This document shows, one piece after another, positions 43,501 through 50,752 of a DNA stretch of 64,000 nucleotides. The notes under the pieces were generated by a model. It searched no databases, was not told where the DNA came from, and saw only the letters and a list, made by a program, of their open reading frames with translations. The DNA comes from Thalassospira sp. MCCC 1A01428 (GTDB lineage Bacteria > Pseudomonadota > Alphaproteobacteria > Rhodospirillales > Thalassospiraceae), in NCBI RefSeq assembly GCF_002115825.1, contig NZ_JFJZ01000009.1, forward strand, positions 62,001-126,000. The letters run 5' to 3'. Position 1 is the stretch's first letter, and every line of letters starts with the position of its first letter. A program made the translations under genes and the position numbers.

Positions 43501-46418
43501 AAATCGTAACGCGGTTAAGTTCCACTATCGGCGTATCGCTGCTTGTTGACCCAACCGAATTTGCCGATGGTAAAATTGGCGATATTGCGACGGCTATTAC
43601 CGAAATGGCCAATTCCGCCAATAATGATCGTAAGTCACATCAAGCAGCCCCGGCGGGCATTTCCAATTGGGTACGCTATTTTCAATTTCAAAATCATGCG
43701 GCCCCGATACCCCCGCTTCGCGCTGCGGCCATTTCCGGCGAATGGACCGGGTTTGGTCATTTGGGGCCATTGGAAAATACCATCCTGGCACAGCTCAACA
43801 GCGGTTCTTATGGCAATGGTGTTTTAGGTGTAATCAGTGATCATCCCGGCGATGACGATATCGCCGCCCTGCTTGCGGCTGCGCAAAATGCTATCATTCA
43901 AAACAACGCTGCCAACTCTCCTGTTCAACTGGTTGTCTTGCAAAAAGGCTGGTCGGCCAGTGGTTTCGTGAAATCGTTTTTTCTTGAAAACACCACGATC
44001 GATACGCTTGTTCTAAACCTGCCATCGCCCACATCGTCAAATATGCCTGCGCGTATCCTTGCCGAAATCAGCTGTGCCAAACCCGGTTTTGCCGAGGTAT
44101 TTTTACAAACCGGCAACCAGCGTCTTGTTCCGCATTTGAACCTGGTTCAACCGGGGCCAGCACCAAAACATCATATACTTAACCAAAATGATGTTCTGCT
44201 GGTAACCGGGGGTGGCAAAGGGATTAGTGCCGAATGCGCCTTTCAACTGGCCCGGAAATCCGGCTGTGCCCTGCTGGTGTTGGGTAGGTCATCGGCGGCG
44301 GACAACGTCGAACTGGCTGCTAATCTGCAACGTTTCGCCAATGCCGGTCTTAAAACCAGTTATCAGTGTGCCGACATTACCCAAAAGGCCGATATCGAAG
44401 CTGCAATTGCCCATGGCACAGCCGATTTGGGCGGGCCGGTAACCGCGATTTTGCATGGGGCTGGTGTTAATACTCCCCAAACGGTTGCGAACCTCACCCT
44501 TTCCGCTATTCAGGCCACCCTTGCCCCTAAAATCACGGGTCTTGAAAATATATTAACTGCTGTAAACCCTAAACAGTTAAAAATGCTGGTCGGGTTTGGC
44601 TCAATCATTGGGCGTATGGGCCTGCACGGCGAGGCTGATTATGCGTTGTGCAATGAATGGCTAAGCCAAAAAATTGCCGATTTTCAGGCGCGTCATCCTG
44701 CCTGCCATTGCAAAACCATCGAATGGTCGGTTTGGGCCGGGGTTGGTATGGGTCAACGTGTCGGCAGCCTCGATGCGCTGATGGCACAGGGTATTGCGCC
44801 CATTTCCATTGATGATGGTGTGCGCGAATTTTTGCATATTGTAAACGATGTTAACTTACCAGATAGCATCGTCGTTTCAGGGCGCTATGGTACGGCAAAA
44901 ACGCTCGATCACCCCGCCTTGCCCACATATCAATACCGTTTTCTTCAAAATATCCGGGTCCATTACCCCGAAGTAGAACTGATCAGCGATGTTGAAATTT
45001 CGTCCGGATCTGACCTTTATCTTGCCGATCACTGCCTGAACGGGGAACAGATTTTTCCCGCTGTTATGGCGCTTGAAGCCATGAGCCAGGCGGCCCTTGC
45101 CTTACATCACGACAAAACCCAAATCCTGTCGCCAATCTTCAGGGATGTTATTTTTTCCAAGGCGATTGTAACGCAATCAGATGCCCCGGTTACGATCCGT
45201 ATTGTGGCACAGGCCGTGGCGAATGATGAATTTTCACTCGCTCTTCGCTGCTCGACCACAGATTTTCAGGTAAACCACATCACTGCTTACTGCCGCTTTA
45301 CCAAAACACCGGCACTTACCGCGATTGATCGTGAAATTCAGTCTCTCGCAGCGACAAAATTGGTCCAGCCATTTGACCCGGAATTAGACCTTTACCAGAA
45401 TATTCTATTCCAGAAGGGGCGCTTTCAACGCATACAGGGTTATCATTTAATTGCGGCACGCCGCTGTCTTGTATCTTTGTCGCCGAGCGATAAAACTGGC
45501 TGGTTTGATAATAATTTACCAACTAATCTGGTTCTGGGTGATGCCGGTGCACGGGACGCATCACTTCATGCCATTCAGGCCTGCATTCCGCATCAAACTG
45601 TTATTCCGGTGTCCGTCGACGAAATTGCCCTCTCTGCCCTGGACCCGGACCAAACCTATCGCGTGTTCGCAACTGAAATCGCCGATCTCGGTGCCGAACT
45701 GGTCTACGATATGGTTATTTTTAACCAGGATGGCAAAATTGTCGAACATTGGCGTGGTCTCAAACTTCGTACCATGGGCACCCCGGCCAGTTTGAAACTA
45801 ACCGCCCTGCCCTTGATGGCCCCTTATATTGAACGCAAAATTGCGGATGAACTGCCGCAAGCCGACCTGCGGGTCTCCATATTCCCGTTTCATGATCGCT
45901 GGAACAAACGCCAAAACCCTAAAGCACATGACCAGCGCCCGGATGGTAAACCGGATGTTTCCATCGATACCCGCTTCAGGTCGTCGTCTTATTGTAATGG
46001 CTGGAAATGCGTTATTGATAGCGCACAATCGGCAGGTTGCGACTTGCAAAACGTCCTGCAAAAAACCGAAACCGACTGGCATACTCTTTTGGGTGAAACC
46101 GGTATGGCACAGGCCAAATTCATCCAGAAAACCTTTTTCGAACCTTTAAATGTTGCCGCGACCCGTGTTTGGTCCCTGCGCGAAGCCCTGATAAAAGCCG
46201 GATTACGCCCTGATGCCCCATTGGTGTTTGATCCGTCTTCATCATCAAACTGGATCAGGCTTCATTCCGGCGAAACGATCCTTGTTTCCTGCGCGACCGA
46301 TCCGCAAAGAAACAGGGACGATACATCACGATTCTGCCTGGCTGTCGCGTTAACACCCGTAACGGCAAGGCCGATCAGCCCCCATTTTGCTTTAAAAAGT
46401 AACCTTGCGACGATTTGA
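40518..46418 (+). CDS. Enediyne-type iterative type I polyketide synthase (PKSE-like)
   Basis: A 1966-residue single-module PKS with the PKSE order. KS: residues ~8-460 with Cys219 (GACSSSL), His352 (GHGTGT) and His392 (NIGHTK); the segments TGEFSRANLMRLRWPYV, YKAPFPTPNEDTLAGGLANT and GGVDLSLDPFEL are signatures of enediyne KS domains. AT: ~595-900, Ser672 in GHSLG and QAFHTPAM, predicting malonyl-CoA. ACP: Ser990 in LHLNSITVG. KR: ~1228-1440, TGGGKGIS, with Tyr1375 in DYALCNEWL. DH: His1505 in DHCLNGEQIFPAV and the GDAGARDASLHAIQAC motif with Asp1680. C-terminal PPTase-like domain: ~1780-1950, GCDLQ (Asp1842) and RVWSLREAL (Glu1889). Known PKSEs make polyenes such as a 15-carbon heptaene. 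ATG 40518 has AGGA nine bases upstream. No thioesterase TEBC or UnbL/U/V gene is in the window, so the product and release are unknown; a non-enediyne polyene is possible. Confidence 0.9.
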   Translation: MQNTARNCPIAIVGMACRYPDADNADQLFENSLAQRRSFRTLPAQRLAAGYFDDTGKALDRAYTNQAAVLKGFEFDRNWFRVSNQSYETTDLTHWLALGVARETIDSIRFRKGRATVANEGIRVIIGNTLTGEFSRANLMRLRWPYVRGVIERQMRSEYPDITDDTLARFLRDLEGNYKAPFPTPNEDTLAGGLANTIAGRICNHFDFKGGGYTVDGACSSSLISVIDACTALTMGDADMVLAGGVDLSLDPFELTGFSRTSALARDDMLVYDEGSQGFWPGEGCGFLALMRYDDALEQCEHIHAVIRGWGVSSDGNGGLTRPEAAGQMLTLHRAYHRAGYHIGSVGYFEGHGTGTKVGDTAELRALMTAREKYDAPLQPAIISSIKANIGHTKAAAGIAGLLRASKCLSENILPPTTACNRPHALFENNAAHLSPSTQIMDWQSDGVERRAGVSAMGFGGINTHITLAEAPNQARPSVYRAPGPKRTSLAAFQNSEVFVFAAARQSDLLWTINHVAAFADKCSRAELIDLAAELAHRASLNSQFIWKAALVASTPDALAQKLKTLGETVMTMDDNCLHFFVADGIFVSSKRETGKIGLLFSGQGAPARCHGGIYERRFPIVRQAFDLAKLEGFRDRSNTDFAQPAIAAASLAGLEMLKHVGIVGDVAIGHSLGELAALHWAGHYDGQTLLEIATLRGQAMAADIHASGAMAAVAADDKTTLNAIGSRKDIFVANLNGPRQTIISGDHDAIHDFVKDLRTQGTACTILGVRQAFHTPAMAPVAKSLAKMLRTLAFVPANRQIVSTVSGTIMPADTNIPNYLCQQISSPVRFMDAVKHAAPNLDLLIEVGPGALLEKITGSFCNLPAISIDVGGAGFEPYLCAAAAAYILGCAPNIGNLYQNRFTKKFDWDWNPVFIANPCETVPAASQPPIDDEAEPATTPSPVDDVLSTTRDRDGILAHLRTIIADRTGLPSWSLEESSRMLSDLHLNSITVGEIVTRLSSTIGVSLLVDPTEFADGKIGDIATAITEMANSANNDRKSHQAAPAGISNWVRYFQFQNHAAPIPPLRAAAISGEWTGFGHLGPLENTILAQLNSGSYGNGVLGVISDHPGDDDIAALLAAAQNAIIQNNAANSPVQLVVLQKGWSASGFVKSFFLENTTIDTLVLNLPSPTSSNMPARILAEISCAKPGFAEVFLQTGNQRLVPHLNLVQPGPAPKHHILNQNDVLLVTGGGKGISAECAFQLARKSGCALLVLGRSSAADNVELAANLQRFANAGLKTSYQCADITQKADIEAAIAHGTADLGGPVTAILHGAGVNTPQTVANLTLSAIQATLAPKITGLENILTAVNPKQLKMLVGFGSIIGRMGLHGEADYALCNEWLSQKIADFQARHPACHCKTIEWSVWAGVGMGQRVGSLDALMAQGIAPISIDDGVREFLHIVNDVNLPDSIVVSGRYGTAKTLDHPALPTYQYRFLQNIRVHYPEVELISDVEISSGSDLYLADHCLNGEQIFPAVMALEAMSQAALALHHDKTQILSPIFRDVIFSKAIVTQSDAPVTIRIVAQAVANDEFSLALRCSTTDFQVNHITAYCRFTKTPALTAIDREIQSLAATKLVQPFDPELDLYQNILFQKGRFQRIQGYHLIAARRCLVSLSPSDKTGWFDNNLPTNLVLGDAGARDASLHAIQACIPHQTVIPVSVDEIALSALDPDQTYRVFATEIADLGAELVYDMVIFNQDGKIVEHWRGLKLRTMGTPASLKLTALPLMAPYIERKIADELPQADLRVSIFPFHDRWNKRQNPKAHDQRPDGKPDVSIDTRFRSSSYCNGWKCVIDSAQSAGCDLQNVLQKTETDWHTLLGETGMAQAKFIQKTFFEPLNVAATRVWSLREALIKAGLRPDAPLVFDPSSSSNWIRLHSGETILVSCATDPQRNRDDTSRFCLAVALTPVTARPISPHFALKSNLATI

Positions 46419-46435
46419 AAAAAGGTAACTACGGC

Positions 46436-46469
46436 GGGCGGCAGTACCAGGCAGCATATACTGCCGCCC
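46436..46469. terminator. Bidirectional terminator between the PKS and the iron ABC operon
   Basis: GGGCGGCAGTA (46436-46446) and TACTGCCGCCC (46459-46469) form a perfect 11-bp stem with a 12-base loop. It lies 18 bp past each stop codon of the two convergent genes. U-runs are absent, so its strength is uncertain. Confidence 0.6.
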
Positions 46470-46487
46470 ACGCCCCTCCACATCGAG

Positions 46488-47288
46488 TTAACCTCGAAAC
46501 CCGATCCGGGATTTCAAGGTTCCGTCAACCATCACATGACGAATGCCTAATCGGCACTCCTCAAGCCTGGCCCGTACGCCATAAACATCCGCAAGCATCG
46601 CGTCGGTAATAACATCATGGGTATTACCACTTGCCACCAGTTTGCCATCGGCAATGATCATGGTTTTATCGGCATAGCGCAAAACATGGTTCAAATCATG
46701 GATGGCGACAAAAATGATCATGCCGCGTTGTTTGGCCAGATCACGTACAAATTCCAGCACTTCAAGGCTGCGTGACAGGTCTAGTGCCGATGTCGGCTCA
46801 TCCATCAGCAAAATATCAGGTTCACGCACCAATGCCTGTGCAATCCCGACCAGTTGCTGTTGCCCGCCACTTAATGCGCCAATATTGCGTTCCGATAACT
46901 CAAGGATCCCAAGGGCGGCCAGTGTTGTATCAACAATTGCAATATCGCCGTCGTTAACCCGCCACGACGCCCCTTGTTTGCGGGCAAGCAAAACCGCTTC
47001 GTAAACCGATAAGACCGCATTTGCTGTCAGGTTTTGTGGCATATAACAAATGCTGCCTGGCTGCGGGGTGCCGGTGTGGCGGTCTGTTATATTCTCAATG
47101 GTGTGCTTCACCGTGCCGGTCCCTGCGGTTAAACCGGCAATGCGTTTAAACAGGGTCGATTTCCCCGCTGCATTGGGTCCGATCACGGCAACAACATCGC
47201 CACTCTGAAACGGTCCCGCCGAAATATCGGTCAAAATACTGCGTTTGCCAAATGTGGCGCCCATTTTGTGTAGTTGCAATGTCACCAT
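46488..47288 (-). CDS. Iron-siderophore ABC transporter ATP-binding protein (FepC/FhuC type)
   Basis: A 266-residue ATPase with Walker A GPNAAGKST, the MPQNL Q-loop, signature LSGGQQQLVGIAQAL, Walker B ILLMDEPTSALDL and switch His in AIHDLNH. These match the FecCD-associated ATPases. It is the last gene of the siderophore operon and its start overlaps the permease stop by 7 bases (47282-47288). Confidence 0.9.
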   Translation of the reverse strand: MVTLQLHKMGATFGKRSILTDISAGPFQSGDVVAVIGPNAAGKSTLFKRIAGLTAGTGTVKHTIENITDRHTGTPQPGSICYMPQNLTANAVLSVYEAVLLARKQGASWRVNDGDIAIVDTTLAALGILELSERNIGALSGGQQQLVGIAQALVREPDILLMDEPTSALDLSRSLEVLEFVRDLAKQRGMIIFVAIHDLNHVLRYADKTMIIADGKLVASGNTHDVITDAMLADVYGVRARLEECRLGIRHVMVDGTLKSRIGFRG

Positions 47289-48349
47289 GATTTTTTCGAA
47301 TTCGACAGAATAAGGGAAATAAAGAACGGAATGCCCACCAGCGATGTGACAATGCCAATCGGTAATATCGCACCTGGAATAATCATTTTGCTGGCAACCG
47401 AGCTGACCGATAATAACAACGCCCCCGATAACGCCGATGCCGGCAGGAAAAACCGTTGGTCTTCCCCAATCATCAGGCGCGCAATATGCGGCCCTACCAG
47501 CCCGACAAAGCCAATTGTGCCGACAAACGCAACCGGAATGGCCGATAACAGACTGACCAATAACAAGGTTTCAAGTCGCAATCGGCCAACATTAATGCCA
47601 AAACTGGCTGCCTTGTCATCGCCTAACCGCATGGCAGTTAAGGCCCATGCACGGCGCACAAAAAACGGTAAAATGACAATCAATAAACCCGATGTTACAA
47701 AAAACTTCGGCCAAGTTGCCTTGGTCAGGCTACCCATGGTCCAAAAGACAACAGCACTAAGGGCTTCGGCCGATGCTAAAAACTGCACCAGTGCCAATAA
47801 GGCGTTAAAGCTGAACACCAGCGCGATGCCCAACAGCACAATGGTTTGCACACTAACACCTTGGCGCATGCTTAAAATATGGATCAGCAAAGCCGCCAGC
47901 ATCGCCATAAAAAATGCGTTTAGCGGCACCATAAAGGCGCTGGCAACCGGCAATATCGACACCCCGAATGCCAAAACAAGTGCGGCGCCAAAGCTGGCGG
48001 CGGCTGAAATACCCAGTGTAAAGGGACTGGCAAGGGGATTGTTCAATATCGTTTGCATTTGGGCACCGGCAATCGCCAATGCGGCCCCCACCACAACGGC
48101 CATTGCCGCAATGGGCATCCGAATATCCCATATCACCACGGCAAGCTGGTCAGAAACCTCCGACGGCGTGATAACGGCACGGATCACATCCGCCAGGGCA
48201 AACCGCGCTGGTCCCAGTGATAAATCCAGGCACATTGATATAAACAGCAACATGCCCAAACCGGCCAGCAACCACACCCGGCGACGCACCGATTTACGGT
48301 AATTGCCACCACCAACCATCGTCATTGCTTCTGTTTTCATTCCGGTCAT
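47282..48349 (-). CDS. FecCD-family iron-siderophore ABC permease
   Basis: A 355-residue permease with about ten hydrophobic segments. FecCD hallmarks are visible: DIRMPIAAMAVVVGAALAIAGAQMQ (seen as RMPIAAM and GAALAIAGAQMQ), NNPLASPFTLGIS, and GFVGLVGPHIARLM near the C-terminus. A single permease gene implies a homodimer. ATG 48349 overlaps the binding-protein stop (ATGA), so the genes are coupled. Confidence 0.92.
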   Translation of the reverse strand: MTGMKTEAMTMVGGGNYRKSVRRRVWLLAGLGMLLFISMCLDLSLGPARFALADVIRAVITPSEVSDQLAVVIWDIRMPIAAMAVVVGAALAIAGAQMQTILNNPLASPFTLGISAAASFGAALVLAFGVSILPVASAFMVPLNAFFMAMLAALLIHILSMRQGVSVQTIVLLGIALVFSFNALLALVQFLASAEALSAVVFWTMGSLTKATWPKFFVTSGLLIVILPFFVRRAWALTAMRLGDDKAASFGINVGRLRLETLLLVSLLSAIPVAFVGTIGFVGLVGPHIARLMIGEDQRFFLPASALSGALLLSVSSVASKMIIPGAILPIGIVTSLVGIPFFISLILSNSKKSW

Positions 48350-49482
48350 GGCGAAACCTGCAAGGTGGCGAAATATCCCGGTTGGTAATCAATCGGTAAA
48401 AATCGTTCATGCAGCATACGAAACGTTTCATTGGCATCAATGTCGGCAAACAGGTCGGGGTGAAACCATTTCGCCAGTTGTTGAAGGGCCACAAATTGAT
48501 AGGGGCTGTTGTAAAACTGATGCCAGATGGCGTGAAAACCATGCTGTTTTTGTGCATTAATCCCGCGATAGGCGGCGCGGGTTGGATAAAAAGCCAGTTT
48601 TTTTTGCACCTCATCCCAATTGGCCCCCGGCCCGACGGGTACCCAGTGCCCGCCAGGAACATAGGCTTCCCAGTTGGCACTGGTAACAATCACGTGGTCC
48701 GGGTTTGAAACCAGCACCTGTTCGGCGTTTACCTGCCCGAATGTACCCGGAATAATATCACTGGCAACATTATGGCCGCCCGCCATTTCTACCATGGCCC
48801 CGAAATTGCCCTTGCCAAATGAATGGCAGCAATCGTCATAAAAACCGCCTGCGCGGTCGATAAACACATTGGGGCGGGTGAATGTGCCTGTCGCTAATCT
48901 GTCGGTTACGCGACGGATCTGTTCAGTTCTGAACGCAATAAATGCCTCGGCCCGCTTTTGTTTACCAAACAATTCACCAAACAGGCGGATGGACGCGTTG
49001 GTGTTTTTTTCCGGGTCATGGCGAAAATCGACATAAACCACAGGAATACCTAATGCGCCGAGCTTCTCAACATAACGGGCTTCTTCGACCGCCTTTTGCG
49101 TTTCAAGGTTTAGAAAAACCACATCCGGTTTTTGCGCGATGGTGGTTTCAATATCGATCAGGCTTTGTTCAAGCCCGGAAAAAGTGGGTGTTTTATCGAA
49201 ATCGGGGAATTTCTTGCGATATTGTCGATAGGTTCCCGGGTCTGCCTCGATCATGTCATTACGCCAGCCAACAATGCGTTTGGCCGGGTTTTCACGGTCC
49301 AGTGCCGCAATAATATAAAGCTGCCGACCTTCCCCTAAAACCACCCGTTGTACCGGTGCATCAACCGTCATCGTGCGCCCGGCAATATCGGTGATGGTTA
49401 TCGGCTTGGCACATACCATGCCTGCGCCGATCAGCATAAAACCTGCCGTAACGATCAGATACTTGGTTAATTTAACGATCAT
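48346..49482 (-). CDS. Iron-siderophore ABC transporter substrate-binding protein
   Basis: A 378-residue class III periplasmic binding protein with a signal peptide (VKLTKYLIVTAGFMLIGAGM, cleavage near VCA). ITDIAGRTMTVDAPVQRVVL is the usual opening of the family. It is longer than FhuD-type proteins, like those adjacent to FecCD permeases of unknown siderophore specificity. ATG 49482 has a strong GGCAGGAGG six bases upstream and overlaps the end of the MFS gene by 11 bases, which settles the start. Confidence 0.88.
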   Translation of the reverse strand: MIVKLTKYLIVTAGFMLIGAGMVCAKPITITDIAGRTMTVDAPVQRVVLGEGRQLYIIAALDRENPAKRIVGWRNDMIEADPGTYRQYRKKFPDFDKTPTFSGLEQSLIDIETTIAQKPDVVFLNLETQKAVEEARYVEKLGALGIPVVYVDFRHDPEKNTNASIRLFGELFGKQKRAEAFIAFRTEQIRRVTDRLATGTFTRPNVFIDRAGGFYDDCCHSFGKGNFGAMVEMAGGHNVASDIIPGTFGQVNAEQVLVSNPDHVIVTSANWEAYVPGGHWVPVGPGANWDEVQKKLAFYPTRAAYRGINAQKQHGFHAIWHQFYNSPYQFVALQQLAKWFHPDLFADIDANETFRMLHERFLPIDYQPGYFATLQVSP

Positions 49483-50737
49483 GTATCGCCTCCTGCCTTG
49501 GGTCTGGTATGGCAACGGTCCCGGCCCTAGCCCGCGCCAGTATGGTCACTGCCAGACCAACGGCGTAAAAAACTGCCACCAGAAAATATAAATTGGAAAA
49601 TCCTGCCACCTGGGCAAACCAGCCCCCAATGGCAATGCCGCCAATGGACGAAAATTGCGACAGGCTTTGTGTGAAGCCTAAAATACGCCCCTGTCGGTCG
49701 TGGGGTGTTGCGCGTGATATCAAGGTGGTTAAAACCGGAGTTGTTGCACCCAGCAACACCCCCCAGACAAAATACAGGCTGGCAAAAACCACGATAGACC
49801 TGGTTAACCCCGCCAACACCGTGACCACAATGCAGCCTGCAATGATGACACATAACCGGGTTAAAACGGCTTGCCTGTTTTTGCCTTCAAAATAGCGCGC
49901 CCATAAGGATGCCGAAAAAACAAACCCCAATGCCAGCACGCCATAACAAAAGCCGACAAGCCAGTTTTCGACCTTGAAAATCGACAGTACATAAATCGAA
50001 AAAGGCGATTGGGTCACCATGCGCGATAGCAATAACAGGCCCAGAATGGCCAAAAGCGATAAAATTTGGTGTGATTTTAAAACGCTTCTTGTTCGTTTAT
50101 CGGGCGTTAGGGCTGGTTTTTGTGCCTTTGCCCCGATTTTTGTGTGCTGTGGCGCAACGGCAGGTAAAATTCGCCAAACAGCCGCCAAGCAGGCCAGACA
50201 CATTATAGCTGCGGAAAAATTGATCCAGAAAAACGCCGCATGATCAAGGATAACACCGCCAATCACGGCACCCGCAAGCGATCCCAAATTGGTTGAAACC
50301 TGCAAATAGGCAAACAGTTTTGCCCGACGCGCCGGGGCTTCGATGCTAACACTATAAGCCTGCGCGGGGGCAATGTAGCCCGCACATGCCCCTTGTAAAA
50401 ACCGTAGGGCCAAAATTGTTGGTACATCATTGGCATAAGCCAGGGCAAATTGCGTTATCGCCAGACCAAACAACGCCCGCATCATCATGGCTTTATGACC
50501 ATATAAGTCACCCAGCCGCCCCCAGAAGGTACTGGTCAGCATAATGCCCAGCATCGGGCCGATATAAACCGCGATACTGGCAAGGGTAAACTGGCTGTCC
50601 GATGTGGCAAGTGAACGCAAGTGAACGGGCCAAAAAGGCCCGCTCATTTCCATGGCACCCATCGAGGTCAGCTGGATGGCAAATAACACATGTATTTGCC
50701 ATCGTACTGACAACCACATATCAGGTTTGAAAATCAT
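49472..50737 (-). CDS. MFS transporter, possible siderophore exporter
   Basis: A 421-residue major facilitator with twelve hydrophobic segments and the motif-A loop GRLGDLYGHKAMMMR after helix 2 and, in the central part, RFLQGACAGYIAPAQAY. It resembles the TetA/Bcr drug-exporter group. It lies between the TonB receptor and the binding protein of one operon, and in such operons MFS proteins either export the siderophore or carry it across the inner membrane. No siderophore synthesis genes are next to it, so import of an exogenous siderophore or export of a PKS product are both open. Confidence 0.87.
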   Translation of the reverse strand: MIFKPDMWLSVRWQIHVLFAIQLTSMGAMEMSGPFWPVHLRSLATSDSQFTLASIAVYIGPMLGIMLTSTFWGRLGDLYGHKAMMMRALFGLAITQFALAYANDVPTILALRFLQGACAGYIAPAQAYSVSIEAPARRAKLFAYLQVSTNLGSLAGAVIGGVILDHAAFFWINFSAAIMCLACLAAVWRILPAVAPQHTKIGAKAQKPALTPDKRTRSVLKSHQILSLLAILGLLLLSRMVTQSPFSIYVLSIFKVENWLVGFCYGVLALGFVFSASLWARYFEGKNRQAVLTRLCVIIAGCIVVTVLAGLTRSIVVFASLYFVWGVLLGATTPVLTTLISRATPHDRQGRILGFTQSLSQFSSIGGIAIGGWFAQVAGFSNLYFLVAVFYAVGLAVTILARARAGTVAIPDPRQEAIHDR

Positions 50738-50752
50738 CCTGTATGTGACCGG

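Noticed and set aside
47274..48302. A 342-codon open frame on the plus strand
   Set aside because: It lies antisense to the well-supported FecCD permease and has low-complexity composition (many Ala, Asn, Thr, Lys) without domain-like features; a codon-usage shadow.
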